Under the pieces are notes generated by a model that made no database searches, had not been told where the DNA came from, and was given only the letters and a program-made list of their open reading frames with translations. Both the position numbers and the translations under genes were made by a program. From Erythrocercus mccallii (taxonomy: Eukaryota; Chordata; Aves; Passeriformes; Dicruridae), in NCBI GenBank assembly GCA_013397435.1, contig VZRG01001040.1, forward strand, positions 25,214 to 89,213: a stretch of 64,000 nt of DNA. The letters run 5' to 3'. Shown in pieces: positions 49,466-59,879 of this stretch (within the stretch, counting starts at the first letter, position 1; the number at the start of each line of letters is the position of its first letter).

Positions 49466-49543
49466 TTCAGAATAGTGAAATATAGTGAAAAGTATATATA
49501 GTGAGTATATATAGTGAATATTCAGAATAGTGAAAAATAGTGA
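49466..49543. repeat. Nested tandem repeat around a TATAGTGA motif
   Basis: A 23-bp segment starting TTCAGAATAGTGAAA occurs at 49466-49488 and again at 49521-49543 with one mismatch. Between the copies, GTATATATAGTGA is repeated twice. Confidence 0.8.
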
Positions 49544-50860
49544 CACTAATAGAATTGCCCTTCCATCAGTAAACAAATATCCATTTAAGTGTGACACTGC
49601 CCTTTCTTTCCTTTCTAATTGCATCTCTATTTTAAAGCACTTCCCAGTAGCAATGATGTCAAGAAGAGATATGTCTACAAAGAGAAGGGAGTGAAAACAC
49701 AACAGGTTCAATATGTTTTCCTGAACCCCTGGCAAACTCTAACACTGGGAATATCTTGGGTCGTCATTTGAGAACATAATTTTTTTTGGTCTGGTATTTA
49801 TCAGAGAACAATGACAGATTCACAAGATGGGTGAGCTGAGACACTCAGCTTTCAATCCATACGGAATTCTGGCTTCTGCATTTGGAAACCAACTGGGCTG
49901 TGTATTTGATTCTTCAAGTGACAATAAAATCCTTCTGTTTGCAGCACTAAACCAAGAGGATATTCTACAGCAACTTCTGAAGTTAAACACCTTGTATCTG
50001 CAGGAACTAACTTGTTTACTCCCATTTGTTTCGAAGGAACGTTGCTGAGGAGCTGTTTAATCTACTGAAGGTGCAATGTAATACATCTTCAGTCATTAGG
50101 GAAGATTCAGAGAGTGTGGGGAAAAACAGACAATATTGCACTGGTATATAAAATAGGTTTTAGAGTCTTGCATGAAATGATAACAAACCTCAGGCAGGAC
50201 TCTGTCAGCAAGTAGTTTCTATTTTGTGCAATTACTGAAGGCAATAAAATAATTCTATGGAAAGTAGGTATTGTCTGGCAAACTTGAAATTTTGGATCAG
50301 AATGCAAAAAAAGTTGTAAAAATAAGCTCTAATGCATACACAAGATAATGTCATGTTATATAACATTTATCAAAACAAAGAAATATGCCAAATTAATGTA
50401 GTACATTAGCTATATTAAAAAGAAATCAATTGATAAATTTCAAAACTTACTTGCAGATGTTTCATTATTTGTAATTCTTCCTATGGAAGAAAATGCAAAA
50501 AAGGTCACTTTTTCATTTGTATGATCTCACCAACACACAGATCACTGTAATCAAGCAATTCCATGCAACTGCTGTTTCTTATTCTTTTTCATATATTTAT
50601 GAAGGTGCAGATGTAGATTAGTTAGGGTTTTGGTCCTCACAGTTGTATGGCTAGGCTGGTTCCATAGACTTGCTACTCTGATTATAAGGACTACTCTAAT
50701 TCCCAGACGACATGAGGGAAAAGACTGGCTCATAACAGCTTTTTTCCCTAAATTGAACTTTTTTAGAAATAGCGCATCTCCCACAGATTATGCATCCCTC
50801 TCAGCCTTGCTCTGATGTTCTTGCATAGCTCTACTAGAGCCCTTATCTCTGAAACTTTTC

Positions 50861-50888
50861 CAGTGTAAATTTCCCAGTGTAAATTTCC
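50861..50888. repeat. Perfect 14-bp tandem duplication
   Basis: CAGTGTAAATTTCC is repeated twice without mismatch. Confidence 0.9.
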
Positions 50889-52974
50889 CTGCCTACAAAA
50901 TTCTAGACAAGGTTTCATCAGTGGCTATCACTGAAAATTATCTGTCTTGAACAATATATGCTGCAACACATCAAAAGCACCAAGGAGCAAGGTATTTTGT
51001 TACGGAAGTCAGGAGTCAATGCTGGAGGACTAAGGAGTTCTTGGCATGTGATGAAGCAAAGCAGTGCAGAGGCTCAGGGTGCAGATGCAGCCTCCAGATG
51101 CAGATTCAGGGGAAGAGGCTAGTCTGGGGAGAGAAGGAGGTACACCAGCTGGTGTAGCTCTTCGTTGGGATATTTTAAGACTAAACTCACCTTGGCCATA
51201 ATAGGCATAAGCTCAAGGGCTGATAATTGTTAACTCCTTGTAGATATTTGCCTTTGCTTAGAACAACAGTGGTCATCTTGGATGTATGTTTTAAACGGAT
51301 GTGTTTTTAAATGGCAGTTTTTTAAAGTTTGTAAAGCATGCTCTGTAGCAAAAACCTTTGCATTACAGTTCTTTGCCTCTACCTCTACTCTGCCACTCTT
51401 CCAGTGAAGTACAGTCTGGGTTTCATCTACTCCTTATTGATAGAAAATCTTTCCCTGGCTATACCACTTATGCTCAACATTAAAATCTGAACCTCTCTTC
51501 ATCTCTGTTTCAGTTTTCACAACATCTTTCTGTATTTTTCACCATGTCTGCTGTGTTTAATTCTAACTTTTTTTCACCTTTTCTATCATGTTTTACTAGA
51601 AATTGATCACAGGAAGAGGAACTCAGAAACATTTAAACCTATTCAAATCTCTGATTCATAAGATGGTTTTCAAAATTATACAAAATAAACTTATCTATCC
51701 TCAAATACCATCCAGAATGATCAGACCAATGTTAATAAATTGTTGGCATCAGCAATGTGCCTGCAGGGTTTGAAAGAAAAGAATTCTCCACGCAAATTAT
51801 TAGGTTTGCAAAGCAAACTTGCTGGATTTTGTATCAGGCTGAGACTACAGTTATGTTGCAGAGTGTGGAGTGGAGAAGAAATGGCCTGGGGGGAAAGAGG
51901 GCCACCTCTGAGTAGGAACTGTTTAGAAAGCTCTGTCAGAGAAAAAACAACGTCCTTCCTCCCCAGTTATGTCATTGTGTATCCCACTAACACTTCCCAG
52001 GTGTGGAGGGCAGGACAGATCACGTCAGGTATGCCAGCTGGCTGGCAGGCTTTCCCCCCAGACAAATGCACACCTGGATAACAGGAAAGCGCTTCCCTGT
52101 AGTAAAACAGAATTATGAGCTTGTGCATTAAGGAATAGACTATACAATTTTGAGGGTCTTGCTTCACTTCCAGCATTCTTCTTCACAACATTATAGTCAC
52201 TGTGGTGACCAATGCTCCTTGCAAGATTTCAACAGAAAGATATTCTTGTTCAAAATGCAAAGGACTTTAGTATCTTGGCTCCTGTATCTAATATTTGTAA
52301 TTTCTCATTATCTGAGAAAATTCAGATTTGAACATACCATTGAGTTAAATACTTTCCTTAGAGACAAATTATTTTGTCTTTAAAGTTTTAAAGTGTGGGT
52401 TCGGGTTGTATTAATTTTGATTCCCAAATAACTTTTTATCAATTTAACATGTTGCCCCTACTGACTTATTCCAATAAAAGGCAAGAAACTTCATCCTCAC
52501 ACCTTGAACATGCTGAAAATAATCTGAATGTTATTTCTTTTTTTCAATTCTAAATATCAAGTGTTCTTGATGGCAACATTCCTTTTGAACAAGAATCTTT
52601 GCTGTCAAGGAAGAAATAGTGAAATATACTTAAAAGCCAAATTAAGCTTTGACCTGTGTTTTTCTCTTTGGTAACGTTCCTAAAGTAACTAAAGGTACTT
52701 AAAGATTATAGGACAAGGATAGGGTTCTCTTTATGAGCATGCAACTTTCCTGAATAGAACACGAATATAAATCAAGCTGAGTCAGTTTGGAGAAGTGCCA
52801 TACTAATTTATTTCTGAGTATTTCAAAACCCTTACCTGTTTCTCTTGCTTTCTGAGCATCTGCATGAATACTGGACTTGTGTTACGAAACTGCAGATGGA
52901 GTAAGCTGACATGAGAGACCCCTGGAGCAGAAAAGGTGGTGTTAACATAAGCTGTTGGATTTTTAAGAATAGAA

Positions 52975-53127
52975 GATAAACAAAACGCAAACCAAATAAA
53001 CAAAAAGAAAACAACACCCAAACAAACAAAACCAATCCCCCAAACAAACATACAAACAAACAAAAAAACAACCCCCTGAACCAGCCAAACAAAAAACCCC
53101 AAAGAAACCCACCCCAAAATCACCAAA
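52975..53127. repeat. A/C-rich low-complexity tract
   Basis: About 150 bp of AAAC, AACC and CCCC units nearly free of G and T on the plus strand, like the tract at 20306-20460. The minus-strand frames over it (52803-53165, 52832-53092) are Phe-, Leu-, Val- and Gly-rich artefacts. Confidence 0.9.
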
Positions 53128-53573
53128 GGCTTTTTCTTCTTTACAATTTTAGCAGCAAACCCCACTGCTACTTACTGCATTTGGAAGTACTTCAGATGTG
53201 TAAAACATAGAGATCCATGAGTTTGTTTTTTGTGAGGTGTTCAAACATCTCAATTAGCACCAGATGGTCAAGGCTCATTGAAACAGAGCTATTACCAAAA
53301 TAACAAGACTTTAAATTGATTATAAATAAGATGGATATTTCTGTATTTCTCTTAGGTAATATTCATCCCTTGGGGCAGGATGGTTAAAAAAGGATACCGT
53401 CCACAACAAGAAGCTTCCTGATGCAAAACTGTCTCTTCCTTATAGGGTTAGGTACCCTCCAAGCACCTGTATAGTCACCCTAGCCTCCGACAGCTCTTGT
53501 CTCTCTCCTGCTTCTTTCTCCTATCTGTACCTTTCCCATGTCAGCAATGAGCCCAACTTCCATTCTGGGGTCA
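53128..53573. other. Spacer, nothing recognised
   Basis: Sequence between the A/C tract and a CR1 copy. No feature was recognised. Confidence 0.5.
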
Positions 53574-54458
53574 ATCACAGAATCATAGAAATGTTGAATT
53601 GGAAGGATCCATCAGGATTATACTCCTGGCTCTGCACAAGACAGCCCAAGAACCACCGCATGGGCCTGAGAGTATTGTTCAAATGCTTCTTGAACTCTGT
53701 CAGGCTTGGTGCTGTGACCACTTCCCCAGGAGCCTGTTCCAGTGCCTAACCACCCTCTGGGGGAAGAACCTTTCTCTGATACCTGAACCTCCCCTGATTC
53801 AATTTCATGCTATTTCCTGAGGACCTGTCACTGGTCACAAAGGTGAAGACATCAGTGCCTGTCCCTCTACCTCCACTCGTGAGAATCTGGAAGACCACAA
53901 TGAGGTCTGTCCTCAGTCTCCTCCAGGCTGAACAGACCAAGTGATCTCAGCCACTCCTCACATGGCTTCTCCTCAAGGCTCTTCACCATCTTTGCAGCCG
54001 TTCTTTGGACATTCTCTAACAGTTTCATGCCTTTCTTATATTGTGGCACCCAAACCAGCCCCCAGCACTGGAGGTGAGGCTGCCCCAGCTCAGAGCAGAG
54101 CAGGACAATCCCCTCCCTTGCCCAGCTGCTGATGCTGTGCCTGATGCACCCCAGGACAGGGCTGGCCCTCCTGGCTGCCAGGGCACTGCTGACTCACGTT
54201 CAACTTGCCACTGACCAGGACCCCCAGGTCCCTTTCCATAGCTCTGCTTTCCAGCTTCTCCTTCCCCACACACACAACCAGGGTTGTCCCATCCCAGGTG
54301 CAGAATCTGGCACTTTCCTTTGTTAAACTTCATATGGTTGATGATTGTTCAGCTCTTCAATTTGTTGAGGTCCCTCTGCAAGTCCTCTGGCCCCTCTGCC
54401 CCTCTCAGCTACTCCCAATTTAGTGTTCATAGGCAAATTTATTAAGTAGTTCAATTAA
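53574..54458 (-). mobile_element. CR1 LINE 3' part, about 0.9 kb
   Basis: The CR1 terminus (ATCACAGAATCATAGAAATG) lies at the left edge. The reverse complement of the ORF2 C-terminal half follows and truncates near 54458. Minus-strand frames at 54025-54333, 53867-54049 and 53746-53940 carry successive frameshifted pieces of the reverse transcriptase end. It is the same subfamily as the 8435-9420 copy, in the same orientation, and keeps the terminal repeat that the other copy has lost. Confidence 0.95.
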
Positions 54459-54834
54459 GTTTCCTACATTTCTAAGGAGCCTGGAGTAGCCTGATTTCTT
54501 AAGTGGCCCGATTTTCTATTACCCAAAAGTAGCATTTCTGACATTTTTAAAGAGGAGTTGGTTTCTTTGTAATTTTATTCAACCCTATAAATGACCCCTC
54601 ACCTTCTATTTGGCCTCTATTTGGCAAGCTGAACACAGCTCACACAGTATCCCTTTCAGCAATCCTAGGGATTCAATTCAAGTTTAAAATTTTGAGTTTC
54701 ACAAATACAGTTCAGCTGACAGCTCTGTCATGGCTGGAATGTTTTTAATTTTTAATCCAAAATTTATTTGATAACTCCCAATGTGAGAAATACTGAAATT
54801 TCTCTACCTCAATTTTGAACAATAGTGGCAGAGC

Positions 54835-54893
54835 TAAGTGTCTCACAAAGAGTGATATAATCTCTCATTATATCACTGTTTGTGAGGCCCTTA
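54835..54893. repeat. 59-nt near-perfect hairpin
   Basis: Arms 54842-54861 and 54867-54886 pair at 19 of 20 positions (one G-G mismatch, 54850/54878) around a 5-nt CTCTC loop. Pairing continues outward to 54835/54893 with one G-T wobble and one mismatch. It could be a very short palindromic MITE, a fold-back from replication slippage, or a small-RNA precursor-like stem. None of these is shown by sequence alone. Confidence 0.85.
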
Positions 54894-55828
54894 TTGGCAA
54901 TCTGAACTTTAACTGGTCCTCACTAAAGCACTTAACTTCTCTGGGTTTTTTGCTATAATTTTTCACCCTTAGAATATATTAAAGACTGTTTTAATTTGAT
55001 TTTATTAAAGAAAAGGGAGTAATTCTGGTATGTACTTTAACAGATTTATTGTGAGAGTATTAGATCCCTCAAAGGAAGGATTCTGCCAATACATGGCTAC
55101 CAAATCATCTGTGATGACATAGGGGTTTAGGAAGAAACTGGTCACTGCCTAGTTAAATATTATTTTAACTGTGCTCATTTAAATAATTTCCATATTTTAT
55201 AATGGCAATACTACTTGTGAAATCTCATACAATTTAGAGATCTGATCTTTGATAATTATATTATGAAAATAAAAAATACCCACAAAAATTTTTGATGGGA
55301 ATTGTTTTGAACTGTGTTTTAGAAAGAAATTGGAAGCTAAAGAGGTTGGAAATAGTGCCATGCATCTTTTTATTTGTAGGTCTGAATCCACTCCAAAAGA
55401 GTTGCCATGTTTTAATGCCTATAAAATTCCTTACAGAAAAACTCTTTGATCTCAGTCCCATTCCCAGTGGAAAAATATATTTGTCACAAGAAAGCACTAC
55501 AAGTCTCACTAATTGTTGCCTTTGTTCCTAGTTTCACAAGGTTTAACAGACCCTGAATGGATTTAGATATTCTCCCCGGACCAGTACTGAAGTAAGTTAA
55601 AACTGCAGGAACAAAGCTATTATTTCTGTGGATATTTGATATATAGGTAAATTGAAACTCTGGGCCTATAAATTCAGTAGCTTTTATTTAGTTTTTTTGT
55701 ACACTAAAAATACATATAAATTGGAAGAAAATGTGATTTTAATGTTATGCTCTTGCGGAGGGCCAATCTGTATTCTTTGTTCAGAAATCTCCCTTAGTAC
55801 TATTCATAGGACTAAAGAGGAAGGAATG

Positions 55829-55856
55829 AATTCCATGGAGCTACAATTCCATGGAG
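55829..55856. repeat. 12-bp direct repeat, period 16
   Basis: AATTCCATGGAG at 55829-55840 recurs perfectly at 55845-55856. Confidence 0.9.
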
Positions 55857-55990
55857 TTTGTACAATTATTTTAAATGCATCTATTTTAACAATTTTCCTC
55901 ATACATGACTTGTGATATATTCCTACACTACAGCATTTGGCTTGATTCTCTAAGGTAACGTGTAAGCATCAGACAATTACTAAAGGAAGA

Positions 55991-56120
55991 TTTGGGTAGC
56001 TCAGTGGTTAAGCCTCTGGTGTAGGTCTCAGGGAACCTCAGGGTGACTGCAGCATCACAGACCTCCTGTGGGCTGCTGGGCTAGCCAGCTGTGGTAGGAC
56101 CAATACTGCCTATTTTATTT
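55991..56120 (+). mobile_element. Possible tRNA-derived SINE remnant
   Basis: TAGCTCAGTGG (55997-56007), followed by TTAAG, matches the polymerase III A box and D-arm of tRNA genes. No clear B box (GGTTCGAATCC-like) was found at the expected 30-40 nt downstream, and no cloverleaf forms, so it is not a functional tRNA. It may be the head of a decayed SINE, or chance. Confidence 0.3.
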
Positions 56121-57130
56121 GTTTGAAAATAAATGCATGGTCTGAGTGAGCTCTCTTGGTCTGATTTTCAATGAGGAGAGAGTGAGAAACAGTTTCAAAG
56201 AGAAATTACTTGTACAGTAGAGATGCTTGTATCATGAGGCTGAACTGAAATCTGAAAATGCCAGTGTTATTTTCACTGAAATAGGACAATGCTAATTGTT
56301 GAACATATATTTTGAAGTGAATACTACACTAAGTTCTGCTTGAGTCACCTGCCATATGAGAATAAGAATACATTTGTCACAGACCTGTGCTAGAAAGAAT
56401 ACCAAATGTGCAAGTGCTTCCTCATAACTGGACCCTAAACTACAATTTTTGTGTCTGTGCCATCACTGTTCTTCAGAGAGAGATCAGTCTCCATAGTGTC
56501 TACTATCATTCTGTGCACTAAATTCACAGAGCACAACCTTCCCTGGAGTAAAAAAGACCCTCTACAAGCAAATAAAGTAAGTAAGCTTATAGGCCAAGTC
56601 AAAGTAATACAAAATAATCTCACTGCATTTCTTCTGAAATTCAAGAAAGCAGAACAAGTATCACTGGTTTGCAAAGGGAAACCTCAGTGACTGCCACTTG
56701 GGCAGCAGGTCTCACTTGAGCAGATGACGTACCGTCCTCTGCTGGTAAAAGAAGGCAATATTGGCTCAGCTTTTTGTGCAACACAGTGTGATGAAGAGCC
56801 TGGAAACAGTAGGAACCTTGTCTCCCTGATTCTGTTTCTGCAGATAGATAATCTCATGGTGAGGTCACCAGAGAGAGACACTTTCTATACCTAATTTGAA
56901 AGCAAATGCAAGTCTCAATGGGCTGGAGAACAAAAGAGAAGTCCAAAGGCAAGGATACAGGAGAATGTAATGGTTTCCAGGGTTTTATTTCACTTCAGTG
57001 CTCATCTGGGGAGAATGCCTATGTCAGTTAGGGGTTTGTTCAATCTGCAGAAACTAGCAACAACATCACCAATTTGTAATAATTTTACTGGGGTTTTATG
57101 TTTTTTCTGGTTTTGTTTGTTTTCCATTTT

Positions 57131-57133
57131 TTC

Positions 57134-57163
<30 letters not shown>
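57131..57163. repeat. (CT)n plus poly-T tract
   Basis: A short CT alternation runs into about 20 T residues, then GTAG. It resembles a branch-to-acceptor pyrimidine tract, but no exon follows. Confidence 0.85.
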
Positions 57164-57164
<1 letters not shown>

Positions 57165-59837
57165 TAGTTAACACATTTTTTCCTGTAGGAATGGGACTGA
57201 GATTAGTGATATAGTTATCTCTATGCATCATGTCATCGCTAGTTTATTTTGATTGCATGCTTGCATTGTTTATAGACAGAGTGGTACATGGGGGTATGAG
57301 ACATCTGACACCTACCTCCTTGATAAAGAAGGCCTTGCTTTGTTGCCATACCACACCAAGCCAAAGCATTGCCATAATCTTCTGGGCAAGTGGGGATCTG
57401 GAATTTAGTTCTGCCACTGTATAATGATGCACAGAAGGGTGGGGTTCTGCTTTTTGCTGTTTTTTGTCAAAAATCATGAATCGGGCTCTAAGACCTACAG
57501 GTGTTGTTTACATTTGTTCAACTGTTAAGTCAATGTGGCTTGAATTTCTCCACTGTTGAAATTCAGCAAGAGACAAGTATTTGCTTGGGCTTATTTTGGC
57601 AGAAAATATTGTGTTAGAATTTATGTGTTTATTGGCAAAGTACTTGTCACATGGAAGTGCACAGTATGGTGTGCATAGAATCATCATAGTGAAGTATTTG
57701 GAAGGCAGCCTCATGAGCTTTTTCTAGCAAAGAATACAAAACAATTTGCCAAAAAGAAATAAAGCTGTAGCATTGTTTAATACAATTTTTTATTATCATG
57801 CTTAAAATTTTCATTCAGAACCAGTCCTATCACACGAAAACAATTTCAGGTCCAAAATTCAGGAGACCCTTTTATCAAGGACAGATGACGGAGCATTCAG
57901 ATGTTGTGATGCAGAACAAAAGTCCGAGTAAGCATTGCACACATCCGTTTGGGATTGCATAGGGCTGTAGAATTGTTATTTCATTCCTCATGACTGTAGC
58001 CACGATTTGTGATATTGGTGTTGTTCAGGCTGAAAAAAATCCTTCATTGTTGCAGTCTTATAACATACTTAGCTTCACTAGCTGTGGAAAAACGGTCATT
58101 CATTTTGATGCTCTTGGGCCACAGTCACAGACAGATACACACAAACTTTGATACTGTTGACTGACTTTCACCTTGCTTCCAGGCTTGCCTTGGAAATTAG
58201 GCTTAGCTGTTTCTATCCCTGAACTTGAAAAGCTGATTTGAAATTATTTTATGCAGAATTATGGTGAAAGAGAAAGAAACAAAAAAAAGTAATACAGAAC
58301 AGATTAAATATATGTATGCTACAATAGATCATTAAATTAAATTCTGTCCAATTACACAATTTACTGTCATATTTTCCAGAGTAAACTGTTCACTTCTGGA
58401 TGATTTTTTCCAGTGCCCAAAGTTATTTTCTGAAGAGATGTCACTACTACCAAGCCTCAAATCTTGATATAATTATGCTGTTCTGGAAAATGATATTTTT
58501 CAGTTTGTTAGGTAGTAACAATGGAAAAATGCCTGTTGAAGAAAAAAAGCCCTTTAAACATTCAATTATTCAATGTTTAGATTGCTTGTAGCAGGTTTAA
58601 AAATATTTTTTTTTTTAGTTGAGAAAGTATGATAAAACATATTTTACAGGTAGGCTGCATGGATCACTAGAAGTTGCCATTGGGGTAAATTTAGATTCAT
58701 TATAAAATTTAGGTTAATTTTAGAATTTATAGCTATGTAAGATTAGGAAATAGATTTTATGCAATGGACAGTGAAGTTTAAATGACTCACAAACACTGCA
58801 GATTCAACTAACTTTATAGATGCACAGTTGTTTAGATGAGAAATTTCATAAACCAATTACAGGATTCTGGAAGAACTTAAAACTCATGAAGCTTTGACAT
58901 TATAAATTATCCAGCCATGCCATGTAGCAAAGCTGTTCTAAAATTGCTTAAGAGCACTGTGACACTAGACAAGGGCCCAGGACCAGTGAGAACAGATTTC
59001 TTTCCATAGAGTTCAGATCCATGTTGTCTAGTCTTGGATATCTACTTTCTAGTATGTCACCCCATACTCACTTCATGGACTTCAAAGAAGCAAATACAGT
59101 TAAAGCATATTTTATCACCTATCAGAATAATTATACCAAAATAATAAATGACAGAATAATGCATTGTCTGCAAGAGTGCTTTTTTTCCATCTTCCTATCT
59201 TATCAGGCAACAGGAACTATTTTAAGTAGAGATGTGTGCTATGCATGCTAAATGGTTGATCCCACTTAGAGAAATCAGATTATTATTGTCTACAAGTTGA
59301 AGGGAACAGAGAAAAATGTGAAGCTCTAGAAATCAGAGAACTAAGAATCTTGCTTCAACACAATCCATTTGATAGACAGGGATGCAGATATGTCATCTCT
59401 TCAAAAAGCTGTATGAGTGAATCATTCTGCTTAATATCTATTGGCCCTCACAGAAATACTGCTGGTTTTTGCCTTCTGTATTTTTATTTTTGAAGAAAGT
59501 TTCCTTCCTTCTTTACTTTGACAAAAGAAAACATATTGTCACTGAATCAGAGAAATTGGAAGCAAAATTTGTCTGACCTTGCTTTGCAATTTATTGTGCC
59601 TCCTGCTTGTTTCTGACAAATGGTTACTCTACAGAACAAATTGTTTCTTCTGTGGTGTTCTGACTGTTGAAGACAAAGAAAAGCAGCTGGGGAAAAGGTC
59701 ATTCAGCTGTATGGCTCCTTTTCTTCAAAATGTGATTCTTTTTACATCTTGAATATTGGTCTCAAATTCACATCTGTAAATGATATTGCAAAAGCTCAGA
59801 GGAAACCAAACTAAGATATGCTGTGCCATTCTGTCTG

Positions 59838-59879
59838 TATTTTCTCTGTGATATATGTACATATATCACAGGGAAAATA
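59838..59879. repeat. 42-bp near-perfect palindrome
   Basis: Two 21-bp arms meet without a spacer at 59858/59859. The central 26 bp (59846-59871) are perfectly self-complementary, and the outer 8 pairs contain one T-G wobble (59845/59872). The centre is TGTACA. No flanking target-site duplication was seen. Confidence 0.9.

Larger units (their letters stand above)
43868..52974. other. Non-coding, no recognised gene
   Basis: The longest stretch without a recognised transposable element. It holds a 55-bp-period duplication (49466-49543) and a 14-bp tandem duplication (50861-50888). Frames such as 45346-45720 (-) and 51740-52081 (+) have no recognisable similarity. A short MIR-like patch near 48876-48903 was too weak to call. 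Conserved non-coding elements could be present but cannot be judged from one sequence. Confidence 0.5.
54459..55990. other. Non-coding, contains a strong hairpin
   Basis: No exon was recognised. It holds the hairpin at 54835-54893 and a short tandem duplication at 55829-55856. Confidence 0.5.

Noticed and set aside
52803..53165. 120-codon Phe/Val/Gly-rich minus-strand frame
   Set aside because: Same artefact, from the second A/C tract.
57131..57168. Pyrimidine tract plus TAG resembling a 3' splice site
   Set aside because: No open exon with a donor site follows. Better read as a microsatellite.
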